Positions 44,038 through 54,283 of a stretch of 64,000 nucleotides of DNA are shown piece after piece. The stretch comes from Myxococcales bacterium (lineage in GTDB: Bacteria > Myxococcota_A > Polyangia > Fen-1088): contig PLNW01000069.1 in assembly GCA_003142855.1 (NCBI GenBank), forward strand, positions 1 through 64,000, read 5' to 3'. Position numbers and translations under genes: made by a program. Below the pieces are notes generated by a model. The model was not told the DNA's origin. It did not search any database and saw only the letters and a list, made by a program, of their open reading frames with translations. Numbering within the stretch: the first letter of the stretch is position 1; the number at the start of each line of letters is the position of its first letter.

Positions 44038-44652
44038 ATGAGAACTGTGTGGCGACTGCTGCCGATGCTGCTGGTGATGGGGCCTGCGCCGAATGCCATC
44101 GCGGGGTCGAAGACAACAGCGGATGAACCCCAGCTCAACGCGTGCGGGTGCTACAAGAACTCGGCGGGGGTTTGCCTTTGCGGAAGGAAGGCCAAGTGCG
44201 AGTGTCCGGGCGAGTGCGAACCCAAGGGCTGCGCCGAGAAACGCGAGAAGGACTACGACCGAGAGATTCAGGCGGAGACCAAGCGCGCACAAGAGGCCGA
44301 GAAGAAGCAACAGGAAGAGGCAGCCGAGAAGAAGAAACGCGAAGCTGAGGCACCGACTGAAGAAATCGTTTCCCCTGAGGTCGTCGCCGATGGCGAGGCT
44401 GCCTCTGACGGCAGCGGGGCCGCAGACCCGAATCAGCCCAAGGACAAGAAAGGCAAGGACGGCAAGAAGGGCAAGAAGATCGAGAAGACCGAGAAGAGCA
44501 AGAAGACCGAGAAGGTTGACAAGACCGACAAGACCGAGAAGGCTGCGAAGACCGACAAGACCGACAAGACCGAAAAGACCGAGAAGACCGAGAAGACCGA
44601 GAAGACCGAGAAGACCGAGAAGACCGAGAAGACGAAGTCAGACGTCCCGTAG
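44038..44652 (+). CDS. Secreted Lys/Glu/Thr-rich repeat protein
   Basis: Signal peptide MRTVWRLLPMLLVMGPAPNAIAG; Cys-rich segment; KTEKTEK repeats. Confidence 0.7.
   Translation: MRTVWRLLPMLLVMGPAPNAIAGSKTTADEPQLNACGCYKNSAGVCLCGRKAKCECPGECEPKGCAEKREKDYDREIQAETKRAQEAEKKQQEEAAEKKKREAEAPTEEIVSPEVVADGEAASDGSGAADPNQPKDKKGKDGKKGKKIEKTEKSKKTEKVDKTDKTEKAAKTDKTDKTEKTEKTEKTEKTEKTEKTEKTKSDVP
44481..44634 (+). repeat. 9-bp tandem repeat encoding (K-T-E)n
   Basis: gagaagacc repeated many times. Confidence 0.92.
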
Positions 44653-44679
44653 ACCCAGCTCGGCCAAGCGAAGCAGCCC

Positions 44680-45204
44680 ATGACCAACGCCAGAGCCGAC
44701 CAGGCGCCAGCCCGCTCGGCGATTGGCTTGCCTTCGGCCTGCACGCTGGTCGCGACGCTCGGCCTCGCGCTGGTCGCCGCGCCAGGCCTTGCCCGTGCCG
44801 CCGAAACAGCGGATGGGGCAAGCCTCCCGCAAGACCGGCACGTACTCGCGCCTGCGCCGGTGATGACCGGTGCGCCCTCGCTGAATTCTGTCGCGGGCAC
44901 AGCCGCCCCTTCACGCTGGGCGCGCGTTCCACTGTGGCAGAAGATGCTGGGTGTGGGCGCGAGCTTGGCCGGTCTGGCAGCAGTGGGAAGCGGGGCTTAC
45001 CTGCTCTGGCGGGACGGCCAAGCGGCCTGCTCGCCTCCCAGCGGGACATGCGCTTACCATCATCAAACCGCTTTGGCCGGCTGGCTGCTCGTGGCAGGAG
45101 GCACCGCCGCCTCCTTGGGCGGGGTCACGCTGCTTCTCTTGCCTCCCATCGGCGAATCGCGTGGCCACGCGGTCGCGCGACTGGCGGTGTCGGCGCGTTT
45201 CTAA
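44680..45204 (+). CDS. Small membrane protein of unknown function
   Basis: Two hydrophobic segments (MLGVGASLAGLAAVGSGAYLLW; GWLLVAGGTAASLGGVTLLLL). Confidence 0.6.
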   Translation: MTNARADQAPARSAIGLPSACTLVATLGLALVAAPGLARAAETADGASLPQDRHVLAPAPVMTGAPSLNSVAGTAAPSRWARVPLWQKMLGVGASLAGLAAVGSGAYLLWRDGQAACSPPSGTCAYHHQTALAGWLLVAGGTAASLGGVTLLLLPPIGESRGHAVARLAVSARF

Positions 45205-45205
45205 T

Positions 45206-45314
45206 GTCGCTACGCCGCCGCGGTGTCCGCGCTGGTAGCCGGCGCACTCGCGGGCGCCGCGCCCAAACGCGCGTTCTCGGCCTTGCGTTGCTCGACCAGC
45301 TTGTCTCGTAGCTC
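45206..45314 (-). pseudogene. recA: recA 3'-end fragment (about 109 bp), copy 1
   Basis: [34 protein letters not shown]-stop; near-identical to 53599-53707. Confidence 0.8.
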
Positions 45315-45376
45315 TTGGTGTCCAGAAACAGATCGCTGGAATTCTTGCACAGAATCGCGGAGATGCGCAGCTTGAA

Positions 45377-46655
45377 TCTGCGTGTCTGAGCGGGCAGCGT
45401 GGCCATCAATGCTTCCGGCAACGCTGCAATTTCTCATCACGATGATCGCATGCGCGATCAACGAGAGAATGCAGCGCAAGCTGGACTACACTCAGGAAGA
45501 GGTCCGGGTTCTCAGGGACGTGCTGAAGGCTGCCACGGGCAGCGATAGGATCGTATTCACAGCCGACCACCGTCGTCGCCTCGCCGTCGCCGGCAAAGCT
45601 TTGAGCCCGGAAGAGCGGAAGAAGTACTGCCAGATCGTGAAGCCTGGGACGCTCTTGGGGTGGTTTCGCCAGATGGCGGCGCAGAAATACGACAGCTCGA
45701 AGAAGAAGGTCGGTCGACCACGGAAGAAGAAGGACATCCGCAAGCTGGTGATCGCTATGGCCCTGGCGAATCTGGGCTGGGGATATACGAAAATACGCGA
45801 CGCCCTTCGGACCGGATTGAAGATCGAGATCGGACGAACGACGGTGGCCAACATCCTGCTGGAAGAAGGGATCGAGCCGGCACCGGAGCGCGAGAAGAGG
45901 CGGACATGGAAGCAGTTCATGAAGAGCCATTGGGACACGCTCTACGCCTGCGATTTCTTCAGCGTGGAAGCCTTGGGGCCATTCGGCACGGTTCGGTACA
46001 TGGTGTTCTTCGTCATCGAGATCAAGAGTCGCGCCGTCGAGATCGCCGGGATTGCCGTTGACCCAGGCGAAGCGTGGATGAAGCAGGTGGCTCAAAATTT
46101 GACAGATCCGGTTGATGGGTTTCTTCGTGGCGCGAAGTACCTGATCCATGATCGGGACCCGTTGTTCACGGAGGGGTTCGTCGCGATTCTCGAAGCGGGA
46201 GGCGTGAAGAGCGTGAAGATTCCGGCGCAAAGTCCAAATTGCAATCCATACGCGGAGCGCTTTGTAAAAACCATCAAGTACGAGTGTCTCAATCACTTCG
46301 TCATCTTCGGCGAGCGACATCTGCGTCACTTGACAAAAGAATTCGTCGAGCACTATATGACCGAGCGGTTCCACCAGGGCATCGGTGGCCAACTCATCAG
46401 AAAGCAGGTTGGACCGACGAATGACAACGGGACAGACGGCAGGGTCGCCTGTCGCTCGCGCCTCGGCGGGATGCTGAACTACTACTATCGGGAGGCCGCA
46501 TGAGCCTCGGCGATCAGTTTTCGGACAGCAAGGGTGTTCGCGCCGAAGGATGTGCCCAGGTTGCGGACGGCACTCTCACGTGCTCTGGCCCAGTGAATGC
46601 GGCCTGTGCGGGAAGCTGGTGACGCGCCCTCGCCTACGAATGAATGACACGCAGA
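45377..46655 (+). mobile_element. Candidate IS-like element carrying an rve-type integrase
   Basis: Integrase ORF bracketed by a 10-bp inverted repeat tctgcgtgtc (45377-45386) / gacacgcaga (46646-46655); end assignment is tentative. Confidence 0.35.
45382..46503 (+). CDS. Integrase core (rve) domain protein / putative transposase
   Basis: ACDFFSVEALGPFGTVRYMVFFVIEIKSRAVEIAGI, LIHDRDPLFTEGF, SPNCNPYAERFVKTIKYECLNH; DDE-type layout intact. Confidence 0.88.
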   Translation: MSERAAWPSMLPATLQFLITMIACAINERMQRKLDYTQEEVRVLRDVLKAATGSDRIVFTADHRRRLAVAGKALSPEERKKYCQIVKPGTLLGWFRQMAAQKYDSSKKKVGRPRKKKDIRKLVIAMALANLGWGYTKIRDALRTGLKIEIGRTTVANILLEEGIEPAPEREKRRTWKQFMKSHWDTLYACDFFSVEALGPFGTVRYMVFFVIEIKSRAVEIAGIAVDPGEAWMKQVAQNLTDPVDGFLRGAKYLIHDRDPLFTEGFVAILEAGGVKSVKIPAQSPNCNPYAERFVKTIKYECLNHFVIFGERHLRHLTKEFVEHYMTERFHQGIGGQLIRKQVGPTNDNGTDGRVACRSRLGGMLNYYYREAA

Positions 46656-46664
46656 AACTTCGAT

Positions 46665-47480
46665 TCAGATCCTACACGCCACCCCGATTCCGAGGCCGAC
46701 CCTGGTCAGAAGTCCTTCCAGGGCATTGCGTGACGACGTCACCTCCATGACGTCGCAGCGACGGATGCGATACCCCACGCCCACGCCCATCAAAAGCTCC
46801 GAGTGCTCCGAGGTAAATGACGTGCTTCCGGAGTAGTGGGGTGCCGTAATCAGCCCAACGTACAGCGCTTGGGTGAGATTCGCCCACAAACGTACGGGCA
46901 CCCCGAAGCCCGGCTCAAGGACGGTGCCGCCCGCGAACCAGTGCCAGGTGAAGACGCCATTGAACCCGACATCCAGGCGCGCCCGCCGCCACATGTGCAG
47001 CGACGTCCACGCACCTATCACCTCCGCTAGCTCTCGCTCGGCTTCGAGCGGAGGCACAAAACGGTCCTCTAGGCCGGCCTCTCCCCAACGCCAACGATAG
47101 GCGCGCCAGCGCACCCGTAGCTCGGGATTCGGGAAGTTGTCCAGGCCGGTCCCGTAGGTTTCGGTATCATCCAGACGCGCAATTTCGTCCCCACGCATTC
47201 CGCTGCCGGCAGCCACGAGTCGGTGACCCACGCGCGCCCCGACCTCAATGCCAGCCCCGACACCGACCGCACCCTCAAGGTTCAAGCCGCCGCCGCCTGA
47301 ATAGTACGTCTGGCCGTTGAGAAGTTCGACCGAGAGCAGGCCCATTCCCAGTCCGGCTTGCAAACGTATGTGACGGGCAGACAGAACGCCTTCGTCGTCC
47401 ACCCAAGGCTCTTCGCAAAACGCCACACCACAATGAAAGACGCACCACAAGGCAAGGCAGACGCCAAGTCGCAGGATCAC
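46665..47480 (-). CDS. Secreted/outer-membrane protein of unknown function
   Basis: Signal peptide MILRLGVCLALWCVFHCGVAFC; beta-barrel-like pattern. Confidence 0.6.
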   Translation of the reverse strand: MILRLGVCLALWCVFHCGVAFCEEPWVDDEGVLSARHIRLQAGLGMGLLSVELLNGQTYYSGGGGLNLEGAVGVGAGIEVGARVGHRLVAAGSGMRGDEIARLDDTETYGTGLDNFPNPELRVRWRAYRWRWGEAGLEDRFVPPLEAERELAEVIGAWTSLHMWRRARLDVGFNGVFTWHWFAGGTVLEPGFGVPVRLWANLTQALYVGLITAPHYSGSTSFTSEHSELLMGVGVGYRIRRCDVMEVTSSRNALEGLLTRVGLGIGVACRI

Positions 47481-48955
47481 TGATCAGCTCCGCCCTGCAC
47501 CGGCCGGAACCATAGACCCGCGCCCGACTTCATGAAGAAACCATCTGCGCTGGCGTTGATATTTTGGAGGTGAAGCACGCTCCCTTGGGTGACGGAGAGC
47601 GTTTGCGTGGCCCCCGAGTGAATGGGCACGCAAATTGCCGACGGATCGCAGCTGTCACAATAAGTCAAAGTATTGCGAACTGACGCTGGAAGAGATGGGT
47701 CGTCGGCGAAGCCCAGCGCAATCGGTGTGAGATCGTAGGACTTGCCGACAGCCCCAGTCAGGCGGATCCAGCCGCTGATTCCGTCAACTGAGGGGAGGTC
47801 GATCTGGGTCGCAAGCTGCTCGTCGAGTTGAACCTCGCCCGCTGTCTCGCACGCCGGTCCCAGAAACGGAGCGGGCACGTAAGACTTGACTTGCAGATCC
47901 GCCGGTCCCCACAACGTGAGCGTATACGTGCCCGGGTCCATCAGGATCCAATGAACTGCGCTGAGGTCGGTGGGAGCGGGATCGTCGTGGATCAAAAGAT
48001 ACGGCCCGGCATCCTCCCAGCAGGTTTTCCACACCGCAAGATCGCTTCCACTCTTCAAGAAAACCACCCCGTTTTGACCGTCGGCAACCGTCATTGTGCG
48101 ATGAAATCCATTCGCGCAGTCTTGGGCCACCTCCTCGCCGAGGCCCAGTGGAGGACCCGTCGTCCAACAATCCCAGTCGCCGAAGCATCCACTTAGCCCC
48201 GAATCAAGTCCACCTGCCTTGCTGGCGCTTTGCCACGCCTGGTCCATGGACAAGGGGTAAAGACGAGCGAATTCTGCTTCAAAATCTGCGGCGTCAGCTT
48301 CGTCGGGAACCGCGTGGTAGAGCTGGCTGAACTTCTGCATTCCGTACTGCCGGATCAGGTAGGCAGCCAATCTGCCGGCTAGGGCGTACCCGGCATCTGA
48401 GTCCGCATGGACGTGGAGAAGGTCTCGCCAATCGTAGGAAGCTAGCGCCAGACTGTCCATTGGGTCGCACGACAGGGCGACCGCAATCCCTTCTCTTAGG
48501 AGGCCATTGGAAGGCCAATCACCCCAGGCCCGGTAGACATAGGCATGAACCAGCTCGTGCGGTTCAAAGTAGTTGAACGAGTACACTGAATCACCGATGC
48601 ACAAACCGCCCGAGCCAGGGAAATCCTCGATGTATCCCTCAAGACTCTCATACCGGTAGTATCGGAAGGGCCGCGCATCCGGGTTCAAGGACAGTCCGAC
48701 CAGCCCGCCAATCATTTCAGCGTGCTTGTCGAGCAACGAAAGGAGGCCTGGGCACAGCGACTCGTTCACCTGGTCGTGGTACTCAAAGTACTGCGATCGG
48801 GTCACGTCGCCAACAAAAGCTGCGGGTGCATCTTCGCAGGCCGCAACGATTGACGACGCGAGTGTCACTGCAAAAACGGCGCACCCCTTCCCCCGCAGGA
48901 ATAGTCGCTGGGGATCCGGCCTCCGCATGGCACCCCTAAGGGTAGCACTGCTCAT
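47477..48955 (-). CDS. Secreted putative gluzincin-like metallopeptidase
   Basis: Secretion signal; NYFEPHELVHAYVYRAWGDWPSNGLLREGIAVALS (HExxH plus downstream Glu). Confidence 0.55.
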   Translation of the reverse strand: MSSATLRGAMRRPDPQRLFLRGKGCAVFAVTLASSIVAACEDAPAAFVGDVTRSQYFEYHDQVNESLCPGLLSLLDKHAEMIGGLVGLSLNPDARPFRYYRYESLEGYIEDFPGSGGLCIGDSVYSFNYFEPHELVHAYVYRAWGDWPSNGLLREGIAVALSCDPMDSLALASYDWRDLLHVHADSDAGYALAGRLAAYLIRQYGMQKFSQLYHAVPDEADAADFEAEFARLYPLSMDQAWQSASKAGGLDSGLSGCFGDWDCWTTGPPLGLGEEVAQDCANGFHRTMTVADGQNGVVFLKSGSDLAVWKTCWEDAGPYLLIHDDPAPTDLSAVHWILMDPGTYTLTLWGPADLQVKSYVPAPFLGPACETAGEVQLDEQLATQIDLPSVDGISGWIRLTGAVGKSYDLTPIALGFADDPSLPASVRNTLTYCDSCDPSAICVPIHSGATQTLSVTQGSVLHLQNINASADGFFMKSGAGLWFRPVQGGADQ

Positions 48956-49115
48956 GCGACATCGCTAGGAACAGACAGGAACACTCCAGCAAGCGCGACA
49001 GCACGCCATGCTCTTGGGCGCTCGTTTCAGGTAGACCGGTCTGCCTCCGGAATTCTTGAAGAAGGGGCAGGCCGCCGCTGCGAGGCGACAGCCTGCCCAG
49101 TTTCTGCCTAGCCGC

Positions 49116-51257
49116 TCAGCCGTTACCCCACCAACGCAAGGAAATTGAGCCAGCTCCGTTTCCGCCAAGCTTGACGAGTGTTGGGCATCCTGCACTCACT
49201 GGACTGGTTGAACCCTGTTGCCATGGACCGGGCAATGAACCGCTGCCGTGGTTCGAGGTGCAATTGGCATAGGTGAAGGAGATTGGCCACCCAACACCAT
49301 CCGCCTGCGGCTGGATGATGATGGTGTGCATATACTGACCCCAATTGGGGTACTTCGTGACCTCGAGACAAGCGTTGTTCTTGACAGTTGACATATTGTG
49401 CTCAACTCCGAGATCCGTCGCAGCCGAGACCGTGACCTTCTGTTTGTAGGTGGCGCTGTCTCCCATGCTATCCGTGGCGGTCCATGTCACCGTGGTGGTT
49501 CCAACGGGGAATGTCGATGCGGCGTTGTTGGTAACCTTGAGCGCACTGCCACAAATGTCGACGGCCGTTGCCGTGCCGATGCTAGTCGGGGCGGGATCGC
49601 AGGCCGTGTAGCTAATGTTTGAAGGTGTTAGAACGAACTTCGGCTGTCCGGCGACTGTGACCCTCTGTTTGTAGGTCGCGGTGTTCCCTGAGGTATCCGT
49701 GGCCGTCCAGGTCACCGTTGTCGTGCCAAGTGGAAAGGTTCCCGGAGCGTTGTTGGTGATTGCCACTGGCGTGCCACTGCTGCAATTGTCAACCGCCGTC
49801 GCCGCGCCAAGGTTAACTTGTCCGCCACAAGCGGTAGTCTTCACATCAGGAGGCGTCCTGGCGAACTGCGGTGGCGTCCCGTCGGTGACCACCAGCGTTT
49901 GATACAGGTTGTCGTAGCCCCCTTTCCCGTCATCGACTTGCACGAAGATCTGATGCTTCCCAACGGACATGTTGGCACTGAACGCCGCGGTGCCGCCCGC
50001 AGTTGCACCTCCCGAGTACAAAACGTTCCCGGACACCTCAGCCACGTAGAACGTGAGGCTGTCGCCGTCGAGATCTGTGGCTGGAATGGTGAAGCTGACC
50101 TGTGACGCGCACGTGCTCCCAGTCGTTACGGTGTTAGCAAAAGTTGGGGTGCCGAGGCGCGGCGCCCGATCTAGCACTGTACCCGTTGTCACGGTGCCAG
50201 TTAGCGTGGCCGTAACACCGGCTAGTGTGCCAGTTAGATACAACTGCGCGGTGAATACGCCCTCGTCTACATTGTAGGTTCCCGTGACAGGCTGAAAACT
50301 CGTGAGACTCAGCCACTGGTCCGTATTGTCCACCTTCGCATAGCCGCCGAAGATTGCGCCGACGGGCAGAGTGTACTGAAAATTCGAGCCGTCCAACGTG
50401 ATGATTGCCTCCACGCCGACTGGGGCTGGTATGGAGATCGTCACAGATTGAACCGGCTTTCCCTTGACGACGAGATTGTCGAATGTGGTGGAAACGAAGA
50501 AGGAATTCAATGCGCCGGGCGCGCACGGAGCGCCACTTCGGCAATACGGGTCGTTGGAACCGAAGTCCAGCATCCCCGCTTGCACATCTCCTTTAGGAGT
50601 TTCACCGTCGATAGACGCAGTGAGCGTTCCTGTGACCTGTGCCCGCAACGCGGTTGGAAGAACGTGGTAGACCCTGGGCAATGGTTGGTCGGTCGTGCAC
50701 ATGTTGCCGCTTGTTCCAGGTGAGATCCAGTCAGGTTGTGTTGTCGAAAATGGAGTTGCCTTGCATGTCGAGGTATCTGGAACCGACGTACTCGACAGGA
50801 ACCCATTGGTGCAGAGCTGCGCGCACGCCAACGCTCCGGTGGGGAAGAGCTGTCCGACAGTGTTTCCAGCATCGTTCTTGCCGTTGCAGGTGTTATCAGC
50901 AGATTGACAGAAGCATGTCGCTTGGGCCGTCTGGGTCACTGGCGTGGTGGAGTATGCTCCCGTTGGCCCTTTGGCGCATTGAACCGTGCTGGTATTGCAG
51001 CAGGTGGAGCAGTAATTGCCGGCCTGAGCTTCGCTGGTAGTTTTGATGAGGACGCCACCATTGCCTTGGCAGTTCATTATGCAGGTGGTGGTGTTGTCTC
51101 CGCACTGATAGTAGTTACACTCGCCATAGGAGATATTGCAGAAGGTTTCGTCCGGGGTAGCAGGCGGACTCGGGTGAGAGGTGTCGCAACCATCGCAGCC
51201 CGCGGCGATGGATGATAGCAGCAGTGCGATTAGGGCGAATTTTTCGGTTCTGTCCAT
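49116..51257 (-). CDS. HYR-domain secreted protein with Cys-rich N-terminal region
   Basis: Lipobox SIAAGCDGC; two HYR repeats (AATAVDNCSSGTPVAITNNAPGTFPLGTTTVTWTATDTSGNTATYKQRVTV). Confidence 0.8.
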   Translation of the reverse strand: MDRTEKFALIALLLSSIAAGCDGCDTSHPSPPATPDETFCNISYGECNYYQCGDNTTTCIMNCQGNGGVLIKTTSEAQAGNYCSTCCNTSTVQCAKGPTGAYSTTPVTQTAQATCFCQSADNTCNGKNDAGNTVGQLFPTGALACAQLCTNGFLSSTSVPDTSTCKATPFSTTQPDWISPGTSGNMCTTDQPLPRVYHVLPTALRAQVTGTLTASIDGETPKGDVQAGMLDFGSNDPYCRSGAPCAPGALNSFFVSTTFDNLVVKGKPVQSVTISIPAPVGVEAIITLDGSNFQYTLPVGAIFGGYAKVDNTDQWLSLTSFQPVTGTYNVDEGVFTAQLYLTGTLAGVTATLTGTVTTGTVLDRAPRLGTPTFANTVTTGSTCASQVSFTIPATDLDGDSLTFYVAEVSGNVLYSGGATAGGTAAFSANMSVGKHQIFVQVDDGKGGYDNLYQTLVVTDGTPPQFARTPPDVKTTACGGQVNLGAATAVDNCSSGTPVAITNNAPGTFPLGTTTVTWTATDTSGNTATYKQRVTVAGQPKFVLTPSNISYTACDPAPTSIGTATAVDICGSALKVTNNAASTFPVGTTTVTWTATDSMGDSATYKQKVTVSAATDLGVEHNMSTVKNNACLEVTKYPNWGQYMHTIIIQPQADGVGWPISFTYANCTSNHGSGSLPGPWQQGSTSPVSAGCPTLVKLGGNGAGSISLRWWGNG

Positions 51258-51306
51258 TGGATATTCCTTTCATCTGGGTACGGGGTGGTTTGGTCCTATT
51301 CCTGTC

Positions 51307-51876
51307 CTATTCCGAGGGATCTTCTGGTAGCAGGATGCTCACCACGTGCTCGCGGGCGAAGATGTCTCGCTCCACCTTGGAGAGCTGTAGGAGAATTCTG
51401 GTCTCCGCGTCCTTGCGGACGCGGCCTGGAATCAATGAACGGACGGTCGGGTCGTTGCTGCGCTTCGCGGACTCTGTGTTGACCTGAGTGAGCGCCAGTA
51501 TTTCCGCAATTCTGATCCTCTTTTCGGCCGGGAGGTCGGCCGCTGCGGCAAATGCTACGAAGCTCGGCGCGTCGAGCACTTCGCTCGTGGCGGTCTGAAC
51601 TGGGTTTGCAGAATTACGGCCAGCTGGCTTGGGATCTGCGCCCGGTGTTGGATCATTCTGGCGGGTCAGTTTCGGGGGGTTGAGCTGCGGGGTGGGGCCG
51701 CTTGCGTTTGGAAGGATCGCTGATGCGCGGGCGTCGGGTTCTTGGCACTCTTCCGGGTGGGCAAGGGCAATGCCCGTCTTTTCGATGACCGTCTTTCTGG
51801 CAAAGAAGAGGAGGAAGACGGCCGCACATGCGATTGAGGCGACAATTACGATCGGAGCGATTCGCGGAGACTTCAT
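51307..51876 (-). CDS. Membrane-anchored protein of unknown function
   Basis: MKSPRIAPIVIVASIACAAVFLLFFARKTVIEK N-terminal TM segment; complete ORF. Confidence 0.55.
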   Translation of the reverse strand: MKSPRIAPIVIVASIACAAVFLLFFARKTVIEKTGIALAHPEECQEPDARASAILPNASGPTPQLNPPKLTRQNDPTPGADPKPAGRNSANPVQTATSEVLDAPSFVAFAAAADLPAEKRIRIAEILALTQVNTESAKRSNDPTVRSLIPGRVRKDAETRILLQLSKVERDIFAREHVVSILLPEDPSE

Positions 51877-52554
51877 TTCATCCTCCATTGGGCTGATGCT
51901 GGTCGGGCGAAGCAGTCCGGCACTCGGGGTTGGGGGGCTGCCCTTTGCCACATCCAGGATTTGTGGCGCGAATTCAAGGCGTGCGCGTGTGGCTGCGGAC
52001 ATGTCGTGGAAGGCGGTGCGCCGGGAACTCCTCGCGCAGCCCGAGGTAGATCGATCTCCCCTGACCTTCGCACGCAACTCCTCGAATCTTGCTTCCGATC
52101 CATGAAGTCCCCCAAGAGGTGGAAGCGAGCCACTACCTATCTGGCGGGGAGGCCTATCGTAGATGCGCGACCCATGTCAAGCACAAGTACGTCACAGTAG
52201 CATCACAAGTGCTCGACATGCGGGGCGTTCGCAAGCACGGGTTGGGTACTTCAGTCTTAGTATATTGTAACGAATACGGCGGAATGTGATGGAATAGTAA
52301 CTTCCGGGAGAAGTCGCACTTGCCGCCTCTCGTATCGCGATTCCTTGTTAGATTTGAGCGTCGTCGTGATGGAGCGCGCTCAAGGAGGCGCCCTTTCGGC
52401 CGACTAGTTCTGCATGCCCTACCCTGTCGCCGCCCGACGAGCTTTGACGAGGGGGTGGATTTTCTTACAACGCGACGGCGCAAGAAATGTGCGCCGTCTT
52501 GCTTCGCGGCCGCGTCGAGAGCACCTCCGGGGCACATGGGAGCATCTCAGCTAG

Positions 52555-53445
52555 TTGGTGCCGCTGATGTCGAAGAGATCCTCTAGCCAATCCTCGATTG
52601 TCTCAGTCGCGATGAGGGATGCGCCCGCACCAGAACGCCATGGCTTCCGGGCCATGCAGTCCCGAGCGTGCCACCTGCGCAACTTGCGGATTGCGGAGAT
52701 GTTCGACGCCGGCAAGAGCGTCGCCGAAATCGCCAAAGCCGAACACCTCACGCCGACGTGGGTATGCTCCATTCTCGATGCGACCGGCGTGCGGCGAAAG
52801 CGCAAGCGCGGTCCGGGAATACCGTTGGGCGAAATGCCCGAGATCGTCCGGCTCAGCGCCAGCGGCTGGTCTCTGCGGGAGATCGGAGGGAAGTACGGAA
52901 TCAGTGGCGAGGGCATCCGGCAGGCGATCACCAGCTGGCCCAAGAGGAGGAGGAGGGTTGCCATCGCTAAGCGGAGAGCGGGCGCCAAGGTCGCAAGGAC
53001 GGCCGAGAAGATCCCCATTCTTTCGAGAACGACCGAGTACCCGGCGGATGGATCCTTGCCCGCGCAACGGCGAATCGGCCACAGGCGCCCTCGCCCACCG
53101 AGAGCAGGCGGAGAGACAATCGGCGCGGACTTGGTCGACCGTCTCTCGGAACGCCGGAACATCAGCCTGCGCAAGGCCGCGCCCTTGGTCGCCGCGTTCT
53201 TCGAGTGTATCGGCGGCGCCTTGCGTCGAGGCGAGCGTGTTGAGATCCGCGGCTTCGGTGTTTTCACGATTCGGAACCACAGGGGCTACCGGGGGCGAAA
53301 TCCGCGCACGGGGCAAGCCGTCGAGATCAGGCCCGGACGTGTAGTTCTCTTCAAGGCGAGCAGGGAGTTCTTGAAGCGCCTGAACGTAGGTCGAACCGGG
53401 AAGGAAGAGCGAATACAAACCGACGACGTGTCGGCCCAAGCGTGA
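52555..53445 (+). CDS. Two HTH-like segments fused to a C-terminal HU/IHF-type DNA-binding domain
   Basis: RIAEMFDAGKSVAEIAKAEHLTPTWVCSIL, EIVRLSASGWSLREIGGKYGISGEGIRQAI, then IGADLVDRLSERRNISLRKAAPLVAAFFECIGGALRRGERVEIRGFGVFTIRNHRGYRGRNPRTGQAVEIRPGRVVLFKASREFLKRL. Confidence 0.8.
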   Translation: MVPLMSKRSSSQSSIVSVAMRDAPAPERHGFRAMQSRACHLRNLRIAEMFDAGKSVAEIAKAEHLTPTWVCSILDATGVRRKRKRGPGIPLGEMPEIVRLSASGWSLREIGGKYGISGEGIRQAITSWPKRRRRVAIAKRRAGAKVARTAEKIPILSRTTEYPADGSLPAQRRIGHRRPRPPRAGGETIGADLVDRLSERRNISLRKAAPLVAAFFECIGGALRRGERVEIRGFGVFTIRNHRGYRGRNPRTGQAVEIRPGRVVLFKASREFLKRLNVGRTGKEERIQTDDVSAQA

Positions 53446-53602
53446 GAAATGGCTTGGGCGGCGCTCTTGCCGCGACGGACGCCGAAGTGCCGGCCATCAG
53501 TTCCCCATGCGCCGGCCAGGTTGATGATCCACGTCGAATGGTCGTGCTCAGCGGCGTCGCCGACCTCTGCGCCGCCAAGTCCGCCCCCAACGATGATCGT
53601 CG

Positions 53603-54080
<478 letters not shown>

Positions 54081-54082
<2 letters not shown>

Positions 54083-54258
54083 GCAGCTCCCAACGTGGGC
54101 AAACGGGCTTCCGCGTCACCCTGTCGGTGGAGGCATGACCTAGTGAATCATAGAAGTCCGAGGACGCACACGTGTACACCGCCGACGAAAACCCAAATGA
54201 TATTGGGGAGGTCGCTCTTGCGTATAAAAGTCGCGGGAATGTCTTCGCTCGCAGCTGT
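54081..54258. repeat. About 175-bp repeat with hairpin, copy 1
   Basis: ttgcagctcccaacgtgggcaaacgggcttcc...catagaagtccgagg...cccaaatgatattgggg...gtcgcgggaatgtcttcgctcgcagctg; aligns along its length with 56612-56789. Confidence 0.85.
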
Positions 54259-54283
54259 GCTGTTCACGCGGGTGGGATGTTGG

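Noticed and set aside
44433-44900. Minus-strand FSVFSVFSV repeat ORF
   Set aside because: Reverse-strand reading of the gagaagacc repeat
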